64,000 nucleotides of DNA from a virus, in the IMG/VR virus record IMGVR_UViG_3300032093_000002, positions 62,001 to 126,000 of that record. One strand, given 5' to 3'. Numbering within the stretch: position 1 is the stretch's first letter; every line of letters starts with the position of its first letter. Positions 36,604 through 43,902 of the stretch are shown here, in pieces. The notes under the pieces are model-generated. The model made no database searches and was not told where the DNA came from. It saw only the letters and a program-made list of their open reading frames with translations. The translations under genes were made by a program, and so were the position numbers.

Positions 36604-36993
36604 ATGAAAAAATATTATTTATTTATCTTGTTTGTTATATCTGTTTTTTCCACTTTCGGACAAAACCTCGGATTTAAAAATCCGAAAGATTGTTATCAAT
36701 TTTTATCACAATCAGAAAAAATCTTACTAAATGAATGTTTGGATTCTCTAAATGTTAAACTTGATTCAATCAAAGGAGTTGATGAAATTTATGATTCACC
36801 AATTTTATTGAACTGTAATATAAAAGCTGTAGTTAAAAGTGATTACCTTTTCAAGGATTCTAGAACACAAACTTATACAAACTATTTAATTGAAACACTA
36901 TTTCGTAATGCAACACTGATGGAACCAAAATACATGGTTTTTGTTAATAGGGATACTAATGGTTCAAAAATAACGGTGCAACAATATTATTAA
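36604..36993 (+). CDS. Exported small protein with signal peptide
   Basis: 129 aa from the ATG at 36604; an upstream frame from 36529 overlaps another gene. The N-terminus 'MKKYYLFILFVISVFSTFGQ' is a complete Bacteroidetes-type signal peptide with likely cleavage after TFG. The mature part has 'DCYQFLSQSEKILLNECLDS' and an Asp/Asn-rich middle, no lipobox. It is a periplasmic or secreted phage protein. A host-type promoter immediately upstream suggests early expression, e.g. to modify the host envelope (inference). Confidence 0.65.
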   Translation: MKKYYLFILFVISVFSTFGQNLGFKNPKDCYQFLSQSEKILLNECLDSLNVKLDSIKGVDEIYDSPILLNCNIKAVVKSDYLFKDSRTQTYTNYLIETLFRNATLMEPKYMVFVNRDTNGSKITVQQYY

Positions 36994-37556
36994 ACTTCGT
37001 AGGGTTTTGCTTCTTCCACGTCTTTAACTTCTAAAGAACGACCCTTGTTTTGTTTTACAATGAAATAATCATTTGGGGTGTAGGATTCTCCAGTCTTAAG
37101 TTTCTTTCTATTTTTTTTGTATTTGTCTAAAATATCAAAATCATACACAGGACCCAAAGATAATTTTCCGATAGCAGGTAAACCATTTTCTTTTGTATAG
37201 ACAACCCAATTACCCTGACTCCTTTCGAAGTTAGTTTTAATCAAAGAGGCAATCATATTCGCGGTTTCGGTTGTCTCATTATTTTCGAATGTGGAACCAT
37301 TCCACCTTAGCGATAACTCAGAAAGTTTCGGTAAACTAAATTCAGTTTTCTCAATGATGTTACTTTTAGGTCTTTTCGCAAAAACATCATAGGTATCTCC
37401 ATTTTTAACCAAATATATTTCCTCCGCCTTGGTAGGTTCCGTTAAGGATGTGTTTCTTGAAAAAATAAAATCATAGTTTTGCTGTTGTTCATTAATTACT
37501 CTATTAACAATTTCCACAAATTCCGATTCCGTTAATCTTATTATTTTCTTGGTCAT
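36990..37556 (-). CDS. Putative head-internal protein with targeting helix
   Basis: 188 aa starting at the ATG complementary to 37554-37556, which has a TATTTATT element 3 nt ahead; a start at 37571 adds five residues. The N-terminus 'MTKKIIRLTESEFVEIVNRV' then INE/Q is the same amphipathic pattern as at 34560. The remaining sequence is a globular domain of unknown family ('AEEIYLVKNGDTYDVFAKRP', 'PNDYFIVKQNKGRSLEV'). Located directly after the capsid gene on the same strand. Candidate packaged protein. Confidence 0.58.
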   Translation of the reverse strand: MTKKIIRLTESEFVEIVNRVINEQQQNYDFIFSRNTSLTEPTKAEEIYLVKNGDTYDVFAKRPKSNIIEKTEFSLPKLSELSLRWNGSTFENNETTETANMIASLIKTNFERSQGNWVVYTKENGLPAIGKLSLGPVYDFDILDKYKKNRKKLKTGESYTPNDYFIVKQNKGRSLEVKDVEEAKPYEV

Positions 37557-37559
37557 ATA

Positions 37560-37567
37560 AATAAATA
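37560..37567 (-). promoter_or_regulatory. Late-promoter-like TATTTATT element
   Basis: Minus-sense TATTTATT, 3 nt before the ATG at 37556. Confidence 0.4.
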
Positions 37568-37579
37568 TCATAATAAAAA

Positions 37580-37603
37580 AAAAGGGTCCCGAAGGACCCT
37601 TTT
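37580..37603 (-). terminator. Intrinsic terminator of the major capsid gene
   Basis: A 10-bp stem AAAAGGGTCC/GGACCCTTTT with CGAA loop, T-rich on the minus strand, just past the capsid stop. Confidence 0.82.
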
Positions 37604-37622
37604 ATATTTTGGTTAGACCATA

Positions 37623-39434
37623 TTATCTCAACTCTTTCAAATCGAATGTTCTAACACCATCAACTGTGATTCTACCGTAGAATCTGTTGTTCACCATTTT
37701 CTTAGCGTATCTAGTCATGATACCTTTGATTGGTGTGAAGTTGAATGGGTTATACATTGTTGGAGTAAGTTGTAAAGGTACATATGGTGCGTAAATGTAA
37801 CCTGTATCAAGAAGCGAAGTTCCTTTGTGACCGATTAACACTTGGTTTGGTGGGAAGTAAGGGTCTCTATAAACTTGGTATCTACCAGCTAGAGTTCCTA
37901 CTCTTTCAATACCCATGTTGTATTGGTCTTGCTCAGGAGCTGCGTTTGAAACGTGGAAATATTCTAAATCATCAAAAATCGCAGAGATTTCAGAAGATAC
38001 AACAATCCAGTTAGCACCGCCTCTTAAAGTTGATTTGTGAATTTGAGCTGACAATTGATTGATTGCAGTAATCAACGTTTGGTTCCAGTCTTTCTGAGTG
38101 TAAGAAACTGCGCCAGTTCCACCACCGAGTCTCTTCCAACCGTTGTAATCCCATCTCAAGTTCCATGCTGCACCTTTTCTAAGGTCTCTCAAGATTTCTC
38201 TATCGATTTCAGCCGCAACCTGCTCAGACAATAAAGCTGTCAATTCAGCTTCAGCGTCAATGTTGTGGAATGCTGCAACGTCTTGTGCCATTTCAGGTGA
38301 CCATTGTGCTCTTAACTTTCTTTCTGTAACAGAAACAGTTACTGACATAAGGTCAAATGAAACCTCACCAATTTTATCTTCAAATTCTAAGTTCTTATAC
38401 AATCTGTAAGTAGCTGAGAACGCTGAGTTTGCAGCTGTTGTTGAAGAGAATGTAGAACCTGTGTAACCGTCCATAGAACCTGTACATGTAATACATACTG
38501 GAACTTGAAGGTCGATTTCAAGATAGATATCACCATTTACATCACAGATGTTGTCATACTGACCACCATCAGTTAATGAACCTGGGAAATCTAAAGTAGC
38601 GTTGTTGTTACCGTATTGAACGATACCTTTACCATATCTTTGAGTTACTACTCTGAAAAGGTAAGGACCACCACCCGCTGTTGTTGGGTTAGCAGATACA
38701 CCGTAGATAGTCAAATCAGACAAGAATGATTCTGTGTCGATTGGGTTACCATCAGGACCGATTAATTTACCTGCTCCGTCAGATGCAAAACCTGACATGA
38801 TAACTAATACTTTTCTATAGTTATCTGTTGCGTATGCCGCTGGTTCAAGATTCAAAGTTGTGTTGTTCCACTGAGCTGTTACAACTGAAGTTATTGCAGA
38901 TGTTACAGAAGTGAAAGAACCCTTAGAATAATCGAATAAACCTGGTGGGTCTAACGCTGGTTCATTACCCTCATAAAATCTATCATAAAGGTCTCTACCA
39001 TTGTTATAGTTGTATCCTGCATTTGGAGATGTTGGACCATCTGGTGCACCGTATGGTGAATAGTGTTGATTAAGACCTGCAGGTGCTGCTGGGTCATAGC
39101 TCTGAATGTTTGGTACAAAGTAGAACAATTTACCGATTGGTAAGTTCATTGCTTGTACTGAAACGATATCGTTAGCCAACAACTTAGAGAACACTCTTCT
39201 CACGATTGGAAATACAACAGTTTCAAATGCACCTGTATCAGATGTAGATGAAGCTTCGTTGATTAAGTGAGAAGCTTGGTTTTCATAAAGTTGAGCTACG
39301 TTTTCTCTCATGTGACCTTTAAGACCCTCTAAGAATCCTAATTTGTCCCATTTGTTGATTGTGTCTTCTTTGATAACTTTAAGGTGCTTAAGACCGATGT
39401 TACCAACAAGACCTGATTCTAATAATGCTCCCAT
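37623..39434 (-). CDS. Major capsid protein (T4 gp23-like)
   Basis: 603 aa. The N-terminal 60 residues end in 'ENQASHLINE' followed by A, an (I/L)xE/A site for the S80 prohead protease; the mature chain would be about 543 residues. The next segment 'FPIVRRVFSKLLANDIVSVQ' corresponds to the gp23 'MVRR...NLIAFDICGVQPM' stretch. 'RLYKNLEFEDKIGEVSFDLM', 'AEAELTALLSEQVAAEIDRE' and the C-terminal 'VNNRFYGRITVDGVRTFDL' agree with the family. Upstream are the scaffold, protease and portal genes in T4 order. A terminator follows. Confidence 0.9.
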   Translation of the reverse strand: MGALLESGLVGNIGLKHLKVIKEDTINKWDKLGFLEGLKGHMRENVAQLYENQASHLINEASSTSDTGAFETVVFPIVRRVFSKLLANDIVSVQAMNLPIGKLFYFVPNIQSYDPAAPAGLNQHYSPYGAPDGPTSPNAGYNYNNGRDLYDRFYEGNEPALDPPGLFDYSKGSFTSVTSAITSVVTAQWNNTTLNLEPAAYATDNYRKVLVIMSGFASDGAGKLIGPDGNPIDTESFLSDLTIYGVSANPTTAGGGPYLFRVVTQRYGKGIVQYGNNNATLDFPGSLTDGGQYDNICDVNGDIYLEIDLQVPVCITCTGSMDGYTGSTFSSTTAANSAFSATYRLYKNLEFEDKIGEVSFDLMSVTVSVTERKLRAQWSPEMAQDVAAFHNIDAEAELTALLSEQVAAEIDREILRDLRKGAAWNLRWDYNGWKRLGGGTGAVSYTQKDWNQTLITAINQLSAQIHKSTLRGGANWIVVSSEISAIFDDLEYFHVSNAAPEQDQYNMGIERVGTLAGRYQVYRDPYFPPNQVLIGHKGTSLLDTGYIYAPYVPLQLTPTMYNPFNFTPIKGIMTRYAKKMVNNRFYGRITVDGVRTFDLKELR

Positions 39435-39469
39435 TTTGAGTATTTTTTAGTTTTTATTTATTTTATTTT

Positions 39470-41047
39470 TTACCCCAACTTAGACATTAAGTCTTTCATT
39501 CTTAAGAATTGAGGATTTTCGTATGTTTTAGATTCAATCAAATTTGTCGCTGAACCTGATGAAACAGTATTGTTAATTTTCTTTTCAACTGATTCGTTGA
39601 TAGACTTTGATTCAGTCTTACCCAACTCATCTTTGATTGACTTATAAAGAGATTTCGATTCTTTCAATGATTCAACGTCGTCAAATCTTCTTAGAATATT
39701 AATTTTCTCTTTTTTAGTTGTTGAATGTTCTGTAAACAATCTTGTAGCATATGCTAAGTTTGAATTGAAGATTGCAACTTCGTTCAGTTTTTCTCTGAAT
39801 ACATTAAGCGCTTTTCTATACTCTTCATTTTTCTCTCTCAACATTGTTACTTCAGCTTCTGTAGATTCTACTTTCACACCATTTTTACCATAAACAAAGT
39901 TTCTGTTTGGTGTAATTTTTCTTAGACCTCTACCTTCTTTTGAACCCATTCCGTAAGTTCTTGCAGCTTCTTTAGTTTCTGCCTTTTTAATAACTTTGGA
40001 TTTTCCTTCCATATTTTCGCCTTTCTTGTAGTCGAATTTAGCTTTACCAGTGCCCATTGTTTTAGGACCTTCTTTTTTGTCCTCTTTGAATCCACCAGCT
40101 GCTTTGTCCTTGTATTTGAATTTAGGACCGCTACCAATTCCAACCCCTTTAGGTTTTACTGACATTTTTTTACCCTCTTTAGTCTCAGACTTTTTCAAGC
40201 CCTTATGAGCTTTTTTGTGGTTGTATGCTTCGTCCAACATATCATCATCTTCTTCGATTTCTTCAGAATCATCCATGTCATCAGATTCGTCCATCATGTC
40301 TTCATCTTCTTCGTCCATTTCTTCAGATTCGTCCATCATGTCTTCATCCTCATCCATTTCTTCAGATTCGTCCATCATGTCTTCATCTTCTTCTAAAGAT
40401 GACTCGATGTCAAGTTCAGTGTCCATGGGTTGTTCGTCCATTTCTTCCTCTTCTTCATCGAATTCGATTTCATACATAACTTCTTCTTCATCTTGGTCAA
40501 CTTCAAAGTCGTTGCCGTCATTTGAGAAGATTGCGTCAATAACTTTTTGAGTATCAACGTCTTCCATTTCGTCCATTTCCATTTCTTCTAAGTTTTGGTC
40601 TTCTTCAGACTCACCAAGCTTTACAAGATATTCTGTGTCAGCATCGTTATCTTTAAGGTGAATGTCTTCACCATCTTTTTTAACAATAATTCCGTCTTCT
40701 TCGCCCATAGCTTTGAAGACTCTTAGAATTTCCTCGTCAGAAGCGTCAGTTAAATCTATTGGAGTTTCATCAGAATCCATGTCCATGTCTAATTCTACAT
40801 CCATGTCCATTTCATCATCATTATCAGTATCCATCTCGTCGTCTGACTCAACGTCTCCGACTTCCATGTCTACCTCTGCATCAACCTCTTCTTCATCGTC
40901 TTGCTCTGAAAGAGATTCTTTTACTAATTGATTGATTTCTTCCTTCATAGTAGAAGCAAGTATTCCTTTTGCATTTTGGGCAATAGCTTCTTCAACATTC
41001 TTCATTTGAAGAAGAGCCTCTTGTACTAAATTTTTATTTTCTTGCAT
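39470..41047 (-). CDS. Acidic prohead scaffold/core protein (gp22-like position)
   Basis: 525 aa with long Asp/Glu/Met runs in residues 50-290, a Lys-rich middle and a helical C-terminus ('EEYRKALNVFREKLNEVAIF'). The N-terminal 48 residues end 'INQLVKESLSE' before Q, another prohead-protease-like site. It lies directly upstream of the capsid gene and downstream of the protease, the place of T4 gp22. Proteolysis during head maturation is expected. TATTTATA is 23 nt upstream. The acidic repeat DNA makes spurious frames on the other strand. Confidence 0.78.
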   Translation of the reverse strand: MQENKNLVQEALLQMKNVEEAIAQNAKGILASTMKEEINQLVKESLSEQDDEEEVDAEVDMEVGDVESDDEMDTDNDDEMDMDVELDMDMDSDETPIDLTDASDEEILRVFKAMGEEDGIIVKKDGEDIHLKDNDADTEYLVKLGESEEDQNLEEMEMDEMEDVDTQKVIDAIFSNDGNDFEVDQDEEEVMYEIEFDEEEEEMDEQPMDTELDIESSLEEDEDMMDESEEMDEDEDMMDESEEMDEEDEDMMDESDDMDDSEEIEEDDDMLDEAYNHKKAHKGLKKSETKEGKKMSVKPKGVGIGSGPKFKYKDKAAGGFKEDKKEGPKTMGTGKAKFDYKKGENMEGKSKVIKKAETKEAARTYGMGSKEGRGLRKITPNRNFVYGKNGVKVESTEAEVTMLREKNEEYRKALNVFREKLNEVAIFNSNLAYATRLFTEHSTTKKEKINILRRFDDVESLKESKSLYKSIKDELGKTESKSINESVEKKINNTVSSGSATNLIESKTYENPQFLRMKDLMSKLG

Positions 41048-41070
41048 GAAAAAATATATTTATTTTACCT

Positions 41071-41078
41071 TATAAATA
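41071..41078 (-). promoter_or_regulatory. Late-promoter-like TATTTATA element
   Basis: Minus-sense TATTTATA, 23 nt before the ATG at 41047; it may serve scaffold and capsid together. Confidence 0.5.
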
Positions 41079-41101
41079 GTGTCAAAAGATAAAAAGTTTA
41101 T

Positions 41102-41425
41102 TTAGGCTTGTATAAAAGCCCTATTTTGTTTTGATAAAGAATTCAATGTTTTGTCAGTCTGATTAGCAATCCAACTATTCACATTAGATAATGTGTCATA
41201 AATCAAATATGATTGTTGTAGATTACTTTGGTTCAATAAAATCACACTGTAACAAACCTGTGACGATGGTTCATTGAGAATAACCTCCGTATCGAAATTT
41301 GAAATTGCCTGAGGTATAAAATTGTTTGAGTCACAATACAAAATTGCTGCGGACATACTACTACCACTTAAATTCACGAGGTGTAGAGTATTCTGAGAGT
41401 CTTTATAGGATAAATTGAATAGCAT
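41102..41425 (-). CDS. Hypothetical phage protein (head region)
   Basis: 107 aa, Ser/Asn/Leu-rich, no recognised family. It lies between the protease and scaffold genes with a TATTTATA element 12 nt upstream. Position suggests a minor head part or assembly factor. Confidence 0.5.
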   Translation of the reverse strand: MLFNLSYKDSQNTLHLVNLSGSSMSAAILYCDSNNFIPQAISNFDTEVILNEPSSQVCYSVILLNQSNLQQSYLIYDTLSNVNSWIANQTDKTLNSLSKQNRAFIQA

Positions 41426-41437
41426 ACTTATTTTCTT

Positions 41438-41445
41438 TATAAATA
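41438..41445 (-). promoter_or_regulatory. Late-promoter-like TATTTATA element
   Basis: Minus-sense TATTTATA, 12 nt before the ATG at 41425. Confidence 0.5.
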
Positions 41446-41460
41446 TGTTATTACAAAAAA

Positions 41461-41484
41461 AAAGTGGTCAAATTTGACCACTTT
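41461..41484 (-). terminator. Intrinsic terminator, perfect 24-nt palindrome
   Basis: AAAGTGGTCAAA/TTTGACCACTTT followed on the minus strand by a nine-T run. It ends the protease transcript after 41488. Confidence 0.85.
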
Positions 41485-41487
41485 GAA

Positions 41488-41700
41488 TTATTTTTCGATT
41501 ACTTCATCGATTTTACTTTCGGAAACTGAGGTTATCCTCCAATCATATGAAAATGATTCATATCTTTTGGTAACTTTAGCTTCCACATCGGTTACAGAAA
41601 AACCTTTTACTAATTTTTCCTCTCTAATTTTTTTGATTTTTCCTGTGCTATCGTCAGGTAATTCATATTGAATTTTTGCTACAAAATACTTTTCGTCCAT
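41488..41700 (-). CDS. DUF4494-like small protein
   Basis: 70 aa. 'YFVAKIQYELPDDSTGKIKK' then 'KLVKGFSVTDVEAKVTKRYE' resembles DUF4494, a small beta-alpha protein common in Bacteroidetes and their phages. It begins 5 nt after the protease stop and ends before a strong terminator, so it is co-transcribed with the protease. Function unknown. Confidence 0.65.
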   Translation of the reverse strand: MDEKYFVAKIQYELPDDSTGKIKKIREEKLVKGFSVTDVEAKVTKRYESFSYDWRITSVSESKIDEVIEK

Positions 41701-41704
41701 AAAT

Positions 41705-42421
41705 TTATTTTCCTAAATAATGAGTAAGTTTTTTCATTAAGTCAATAGACTTGTCCTTGGTATCAGTAACTTCTCTTGACTTTTTTTCCTCCTCCAAATT
41801 TTCTTCATATTTAATTCTGTCCTCAGGATTCGTGAACAAGTAAGCACCTGGTGTCGATGGTGATGAAACTAAATCAAAACAAATTAATTCAAAATCGTCT
41901 TGAACTTCATTTCTTTCCCCTACTTTTTTTAATGAACCAACTCCACGAGATGATATACCCAAAGTAACTCCTTGTCTCATGAGATTTGCAGCTACGTCAC
42001 CTTTGGATGATACTATACCTCTCTCATGAAAACCTGGTGTGGTAAGTAATTTTAACTTACCCATCAAAATATTTTTATCCCACCAAATGTCTGTAATTAA
42101 ATGTGATACTCTATCCAAATCAATTAGAGAGGATTCGGGATGGTTCAACTCAGAAGTAGACAAACCCTTAGAAATTATTTTTTTATAATTGTCAGCTTCT
42201 CTTTTCAGAATTCTTTCAGGATAAAATCTACCGTTCCTATTTGGTGTGTCATACTTTTGTAAAACAGCATAAAACTCAAATGGGTTCTTATAATCTAATT
42301 TTGCAGATTCTTGTAGTATCTTAAAATTATTTTCATCTTTTGGTGAAACATATCCCGCATCCATTTCGATGAGAATACCATGACCGAGTTCACTTGCTTC
42401 TAATATACGTAAATTTTTCAT
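41705..42421 (-). CDS. Prohead core serine protease (T4 gp21/peptidase S80)
   Basis: 238 aa. 'YDTPNRNGRFYPERIL' near residue 57, 'LSTSELNHPESSLIDLDRVS' near residue 83 (catalytic His) and 'GISSRGVGSLKKV' near residue 150 (catalytic Ser) are the S80 motifs, followed by 'ICFDLVSSPSTPGAYL'. The enzyme cleaves capsid, scaffold and core proteins after (I/L)xE-type motifs during head maturation. Length fits gp21. A TATTTATC element is 12 nt upstream. Its likely substrates here are discussed under the targeting-helix finding. Confidence 0.9.
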   Translation of the reverse strand: MKNLRILEASELGHGILIEMDAGYVSPKDENNFKILQESAKLDYKNPFEFYAVLQKYDTPNRNGRFYPERILKREADNYKKIISKGLSTSELNHPESSLIDLDRVSHLITDIWWDKNILMGKLKLLTTPGFHERGIVSSKGDVAANLMRQGVTLGISSRGVGSLKKVGERNEVQDDFELICFDLVSSPSTPGAYLFTNPEDRIKYEENLEEEKKSREVTDTKDKSIDLMKKLTHYLGK

Positions 42422-42433
42422 TAAGTCTTTTAG

Positions 42434-42441
42434 GATAAATA
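42434..42441 (-). promoter_or_regulatory. Late-promoter-like TATTTATC element
   Basis: Minus-sense TATTTATC, 12 nt before the protease ATG at 42421. Confidence 0.45.
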
Positions 42442-42446
42442 TATTG

Positions 42447-42896
42447 TTAATCCAAGTTTGTTTGTTCAGCCTTCTTAGTAATCATAAAAATGAAATGATT
42501 ATTATTTGAAATGTTATTTTTATAAATTGATTTTACAATTGATTTGATAGAATCTTTTAATTCTTTAGACTTAAAATCTAATGTGTTCTTTGTGAAAAGA
42601 TTTACTTCTAAATTGAAGAATGATTTTTTTCCTGATGATATTCCACTTGTTCTTAAGTCTAAATCAACAATACTTTGTTCTCTGAATATTTCAGTATCTA
42701 TTGAATTAAATACTGAGTGTTTTATCTCTCGACTGAGGTTACATACAACTCTATTCCAATTATCATTTTCATTTTTTGGAGTTACCCAAGACTGTATGTT
42801 TATGTATAAAGATTTTAAGTTTTTAGAGTCTACTGTTCCATACATTGTTTTGATGGGTTGAAATAGCTTCAACTTGACACTTTTTCCTTTCTTCAT
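42447..42896 (-). CDS. Hypothetical phage protein (head region)
   Basis: 149 aa, basic, with beta-strand-like 'SVKLKLFQPIKTMYG' and a Lys/Asn-rich C-terminus. It lies between bS21 and the protease on the opposite strand from bS21. No family recognised; position fits a minor prohead component, but there is no motif to support that. Confidence 0.5.
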   Translation of the reverse strand: MKKGKSVKLKLFQPIKTMYGTVDSKNLKSLYINIQSWVTPKNENDNWNRVVCNLSREIKHSVFNSIDTEIFREQSIVDLDLRTSGISSGKKSFFNLEVNLFTKNTLDFKSKELKDSIKSIVKSIYKNNISNNNHFIFMITKKAEQTNLD

Positions 42897-42969
42897 TAAG
42901 TTTCATATTATATTAGTTTATTTTGTAAAAAAATACTATATATAATCAGTAATGTCAAAAAAATGAATT

Positions 42970-42986
42970 TTTGGAATAATTCCAAA
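42970..42986. promoter_or_regulatory. 17-bp perfect palindrome upstream of bS21
   Basis: TTTGGAAT-A-ATTCCAAA, 12 nt before the bS21 ATG. The size and symmetry suit a dimeric repressor site; it could also form a hairpin in the mRNA leader. Confidence 0.5.
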
Positions 42987-42998
42987 TATATGTAATAT

Positions 42999-43184
42999 AT
43001 GTTGATTATTAATATAAAAGAAAACGAGAATATCGAAAAGGCACTCAAAACCCTTAAATCAAAAGTAATTAAAACCAAACAGAATCAAATTTTGTTTGAA
43101 AGAAAAGAATATACCAAACCCTCAATTAAAAAAAGGTCAGAAATACTTAAAGCAATCTACATAGAAAAAAAGAGAAAATCTTAA
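42999..43184 (+). CDS. rpsU: Phage-encoded ribosomal protein bS21
   Basis: 61 aa. 'MLIINIKENENIEKALKTLK' opens as in Bacteroidetes bS21 (MLII-V-K-x-x-E-x-I-x-x-A-L), and 'YTKPSIKKRSEILKAIYIEK' is the conserved second half (KPS-x-x-K-R-x-E-x-x-K-A). bS21 binds the 30S subunit near the 16S 3' end; in Bacteroidetes it helps to hide the anti-Shine-Dalgarno tail. It is the only plus-strand gene in an 18-kb minus-strand late block, with its own palindrome upstream and a 4-nt tail-to-tail overlap with 43181-43879. Some large phages are known to carry bS21. Confidence 0.88.
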   Translation: MLIINIKENENIEKALKTLKSKVIKTKQNQILFERKEYTKPSIKKRSEILKAIYIEKKRKS

Positions 43185-43879
43185 ATAGAATTCTCTAAGT
43201 CTTTCAATTTCATAAAGTTAATTTGGTCAAATTTTTCATCTTTCAATTTAACAATTGTTTCATTGATTTTTTCTTTGACTTCATTTTCTTTTTCTTGTTC
43301 TAAAATGCTTTCTAATTTTACTATAGTTTTTGTCTTAAGTTCTTCAAACTTATTCTCCAAAGTTTTGTTGTCTTCAGAAATTATTTGAAAAAATTCCTTT
43401 TTGGAATTTTCGTCCATAGTTTCAATAAAATTCATTAAAGTTTGATTCGCAATTTTGACCATGGAACTTACAGGAATATTGATAGATTCTTTTATTGTAT
43501 TCATCTCCTCTTTTAGAACTGAAACAATATTTTCTTTAGCCGTAATTCTTTCTTTCAAACTTATGTTTTTAGTATAAACCAAGGTATCAATATCTTTGTA
43601 TTTGTTTTCAATACTTTCTTGTAATGACTTAGGCATTTTGATATTCGGTAATATTCTCTGTAGTAGAGAAACTCCTTCTTCCAAAAATTCTTTAGCTTGA
43701 GATTCTGACAACCCTTGAGGTGAACTCAATTGGTCATAAATTGAGTAGGCTTTTGACAATGATTTATTATTCAAAACATTGTGTTTGAATTCTCTAATGT
43801 TTTTCTTAAATTGTGCTTCATCTCTGTAAGATTCAAGCAAGTTTTTTTCAATGATTGATTTTACTTTACCGAAAGTCAT
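43181..43879 (-). CDS. Putative prohead core protein
   Basis: 232 aa, mostly helical and charged. The N-terminus 'MTFGKVKSIIEKNLLE' then S is again a helix with an LxE/S protease-like site. 'GLSESQAKEFLEEGVSLLQR' and Lys/Glu-rich coils follow. It lies between portal and protease genes, where T4 has its small core proteins gp67/gp68. No sequence family recognised. TATTTATT lies 15 nt upstream. Confidence 0.6.
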   Translation of the reverse strand: MTFGKVKSIIEKNLLESYRDEAQFKKNIREFKHNVLNNKSLSKAYSIYDQLSSPQGLSESQAKEFLEEGVSLLQRILPNIKMPKSLQESIENKYKDIDTLVYTKNISLKERITAKENIVSVLKEEMNTIKESINIPVSSMVKIANQTLMNFIETMDENSKKEFFQIISEDNKTLENKFEELKTKTIVKLESILEQEKENEVKEKINETIVKLKDEKFDQINFMKLKDLENSI

Positions 43880-43894
43880 CTTGGTGTATTTTCA

Positions 43895-43902
43895 AATAAA
43901 TA
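43895..43902 (-). promoter_or_regulatory. Late-promoter-like TATTTATT element
   Basis: Minus-sense TATTTATT, 15 nt before the ATG at 43879. Confidence 0.45.

Noticed and set aside
40205-40550. Ser-rich or His/Phe-rich plus-strand frames opposite the scaffold gene
   Set aside because: They mirror Asp/Glu codon runs of the scaffold; several overlapping frames are open for that reason only.
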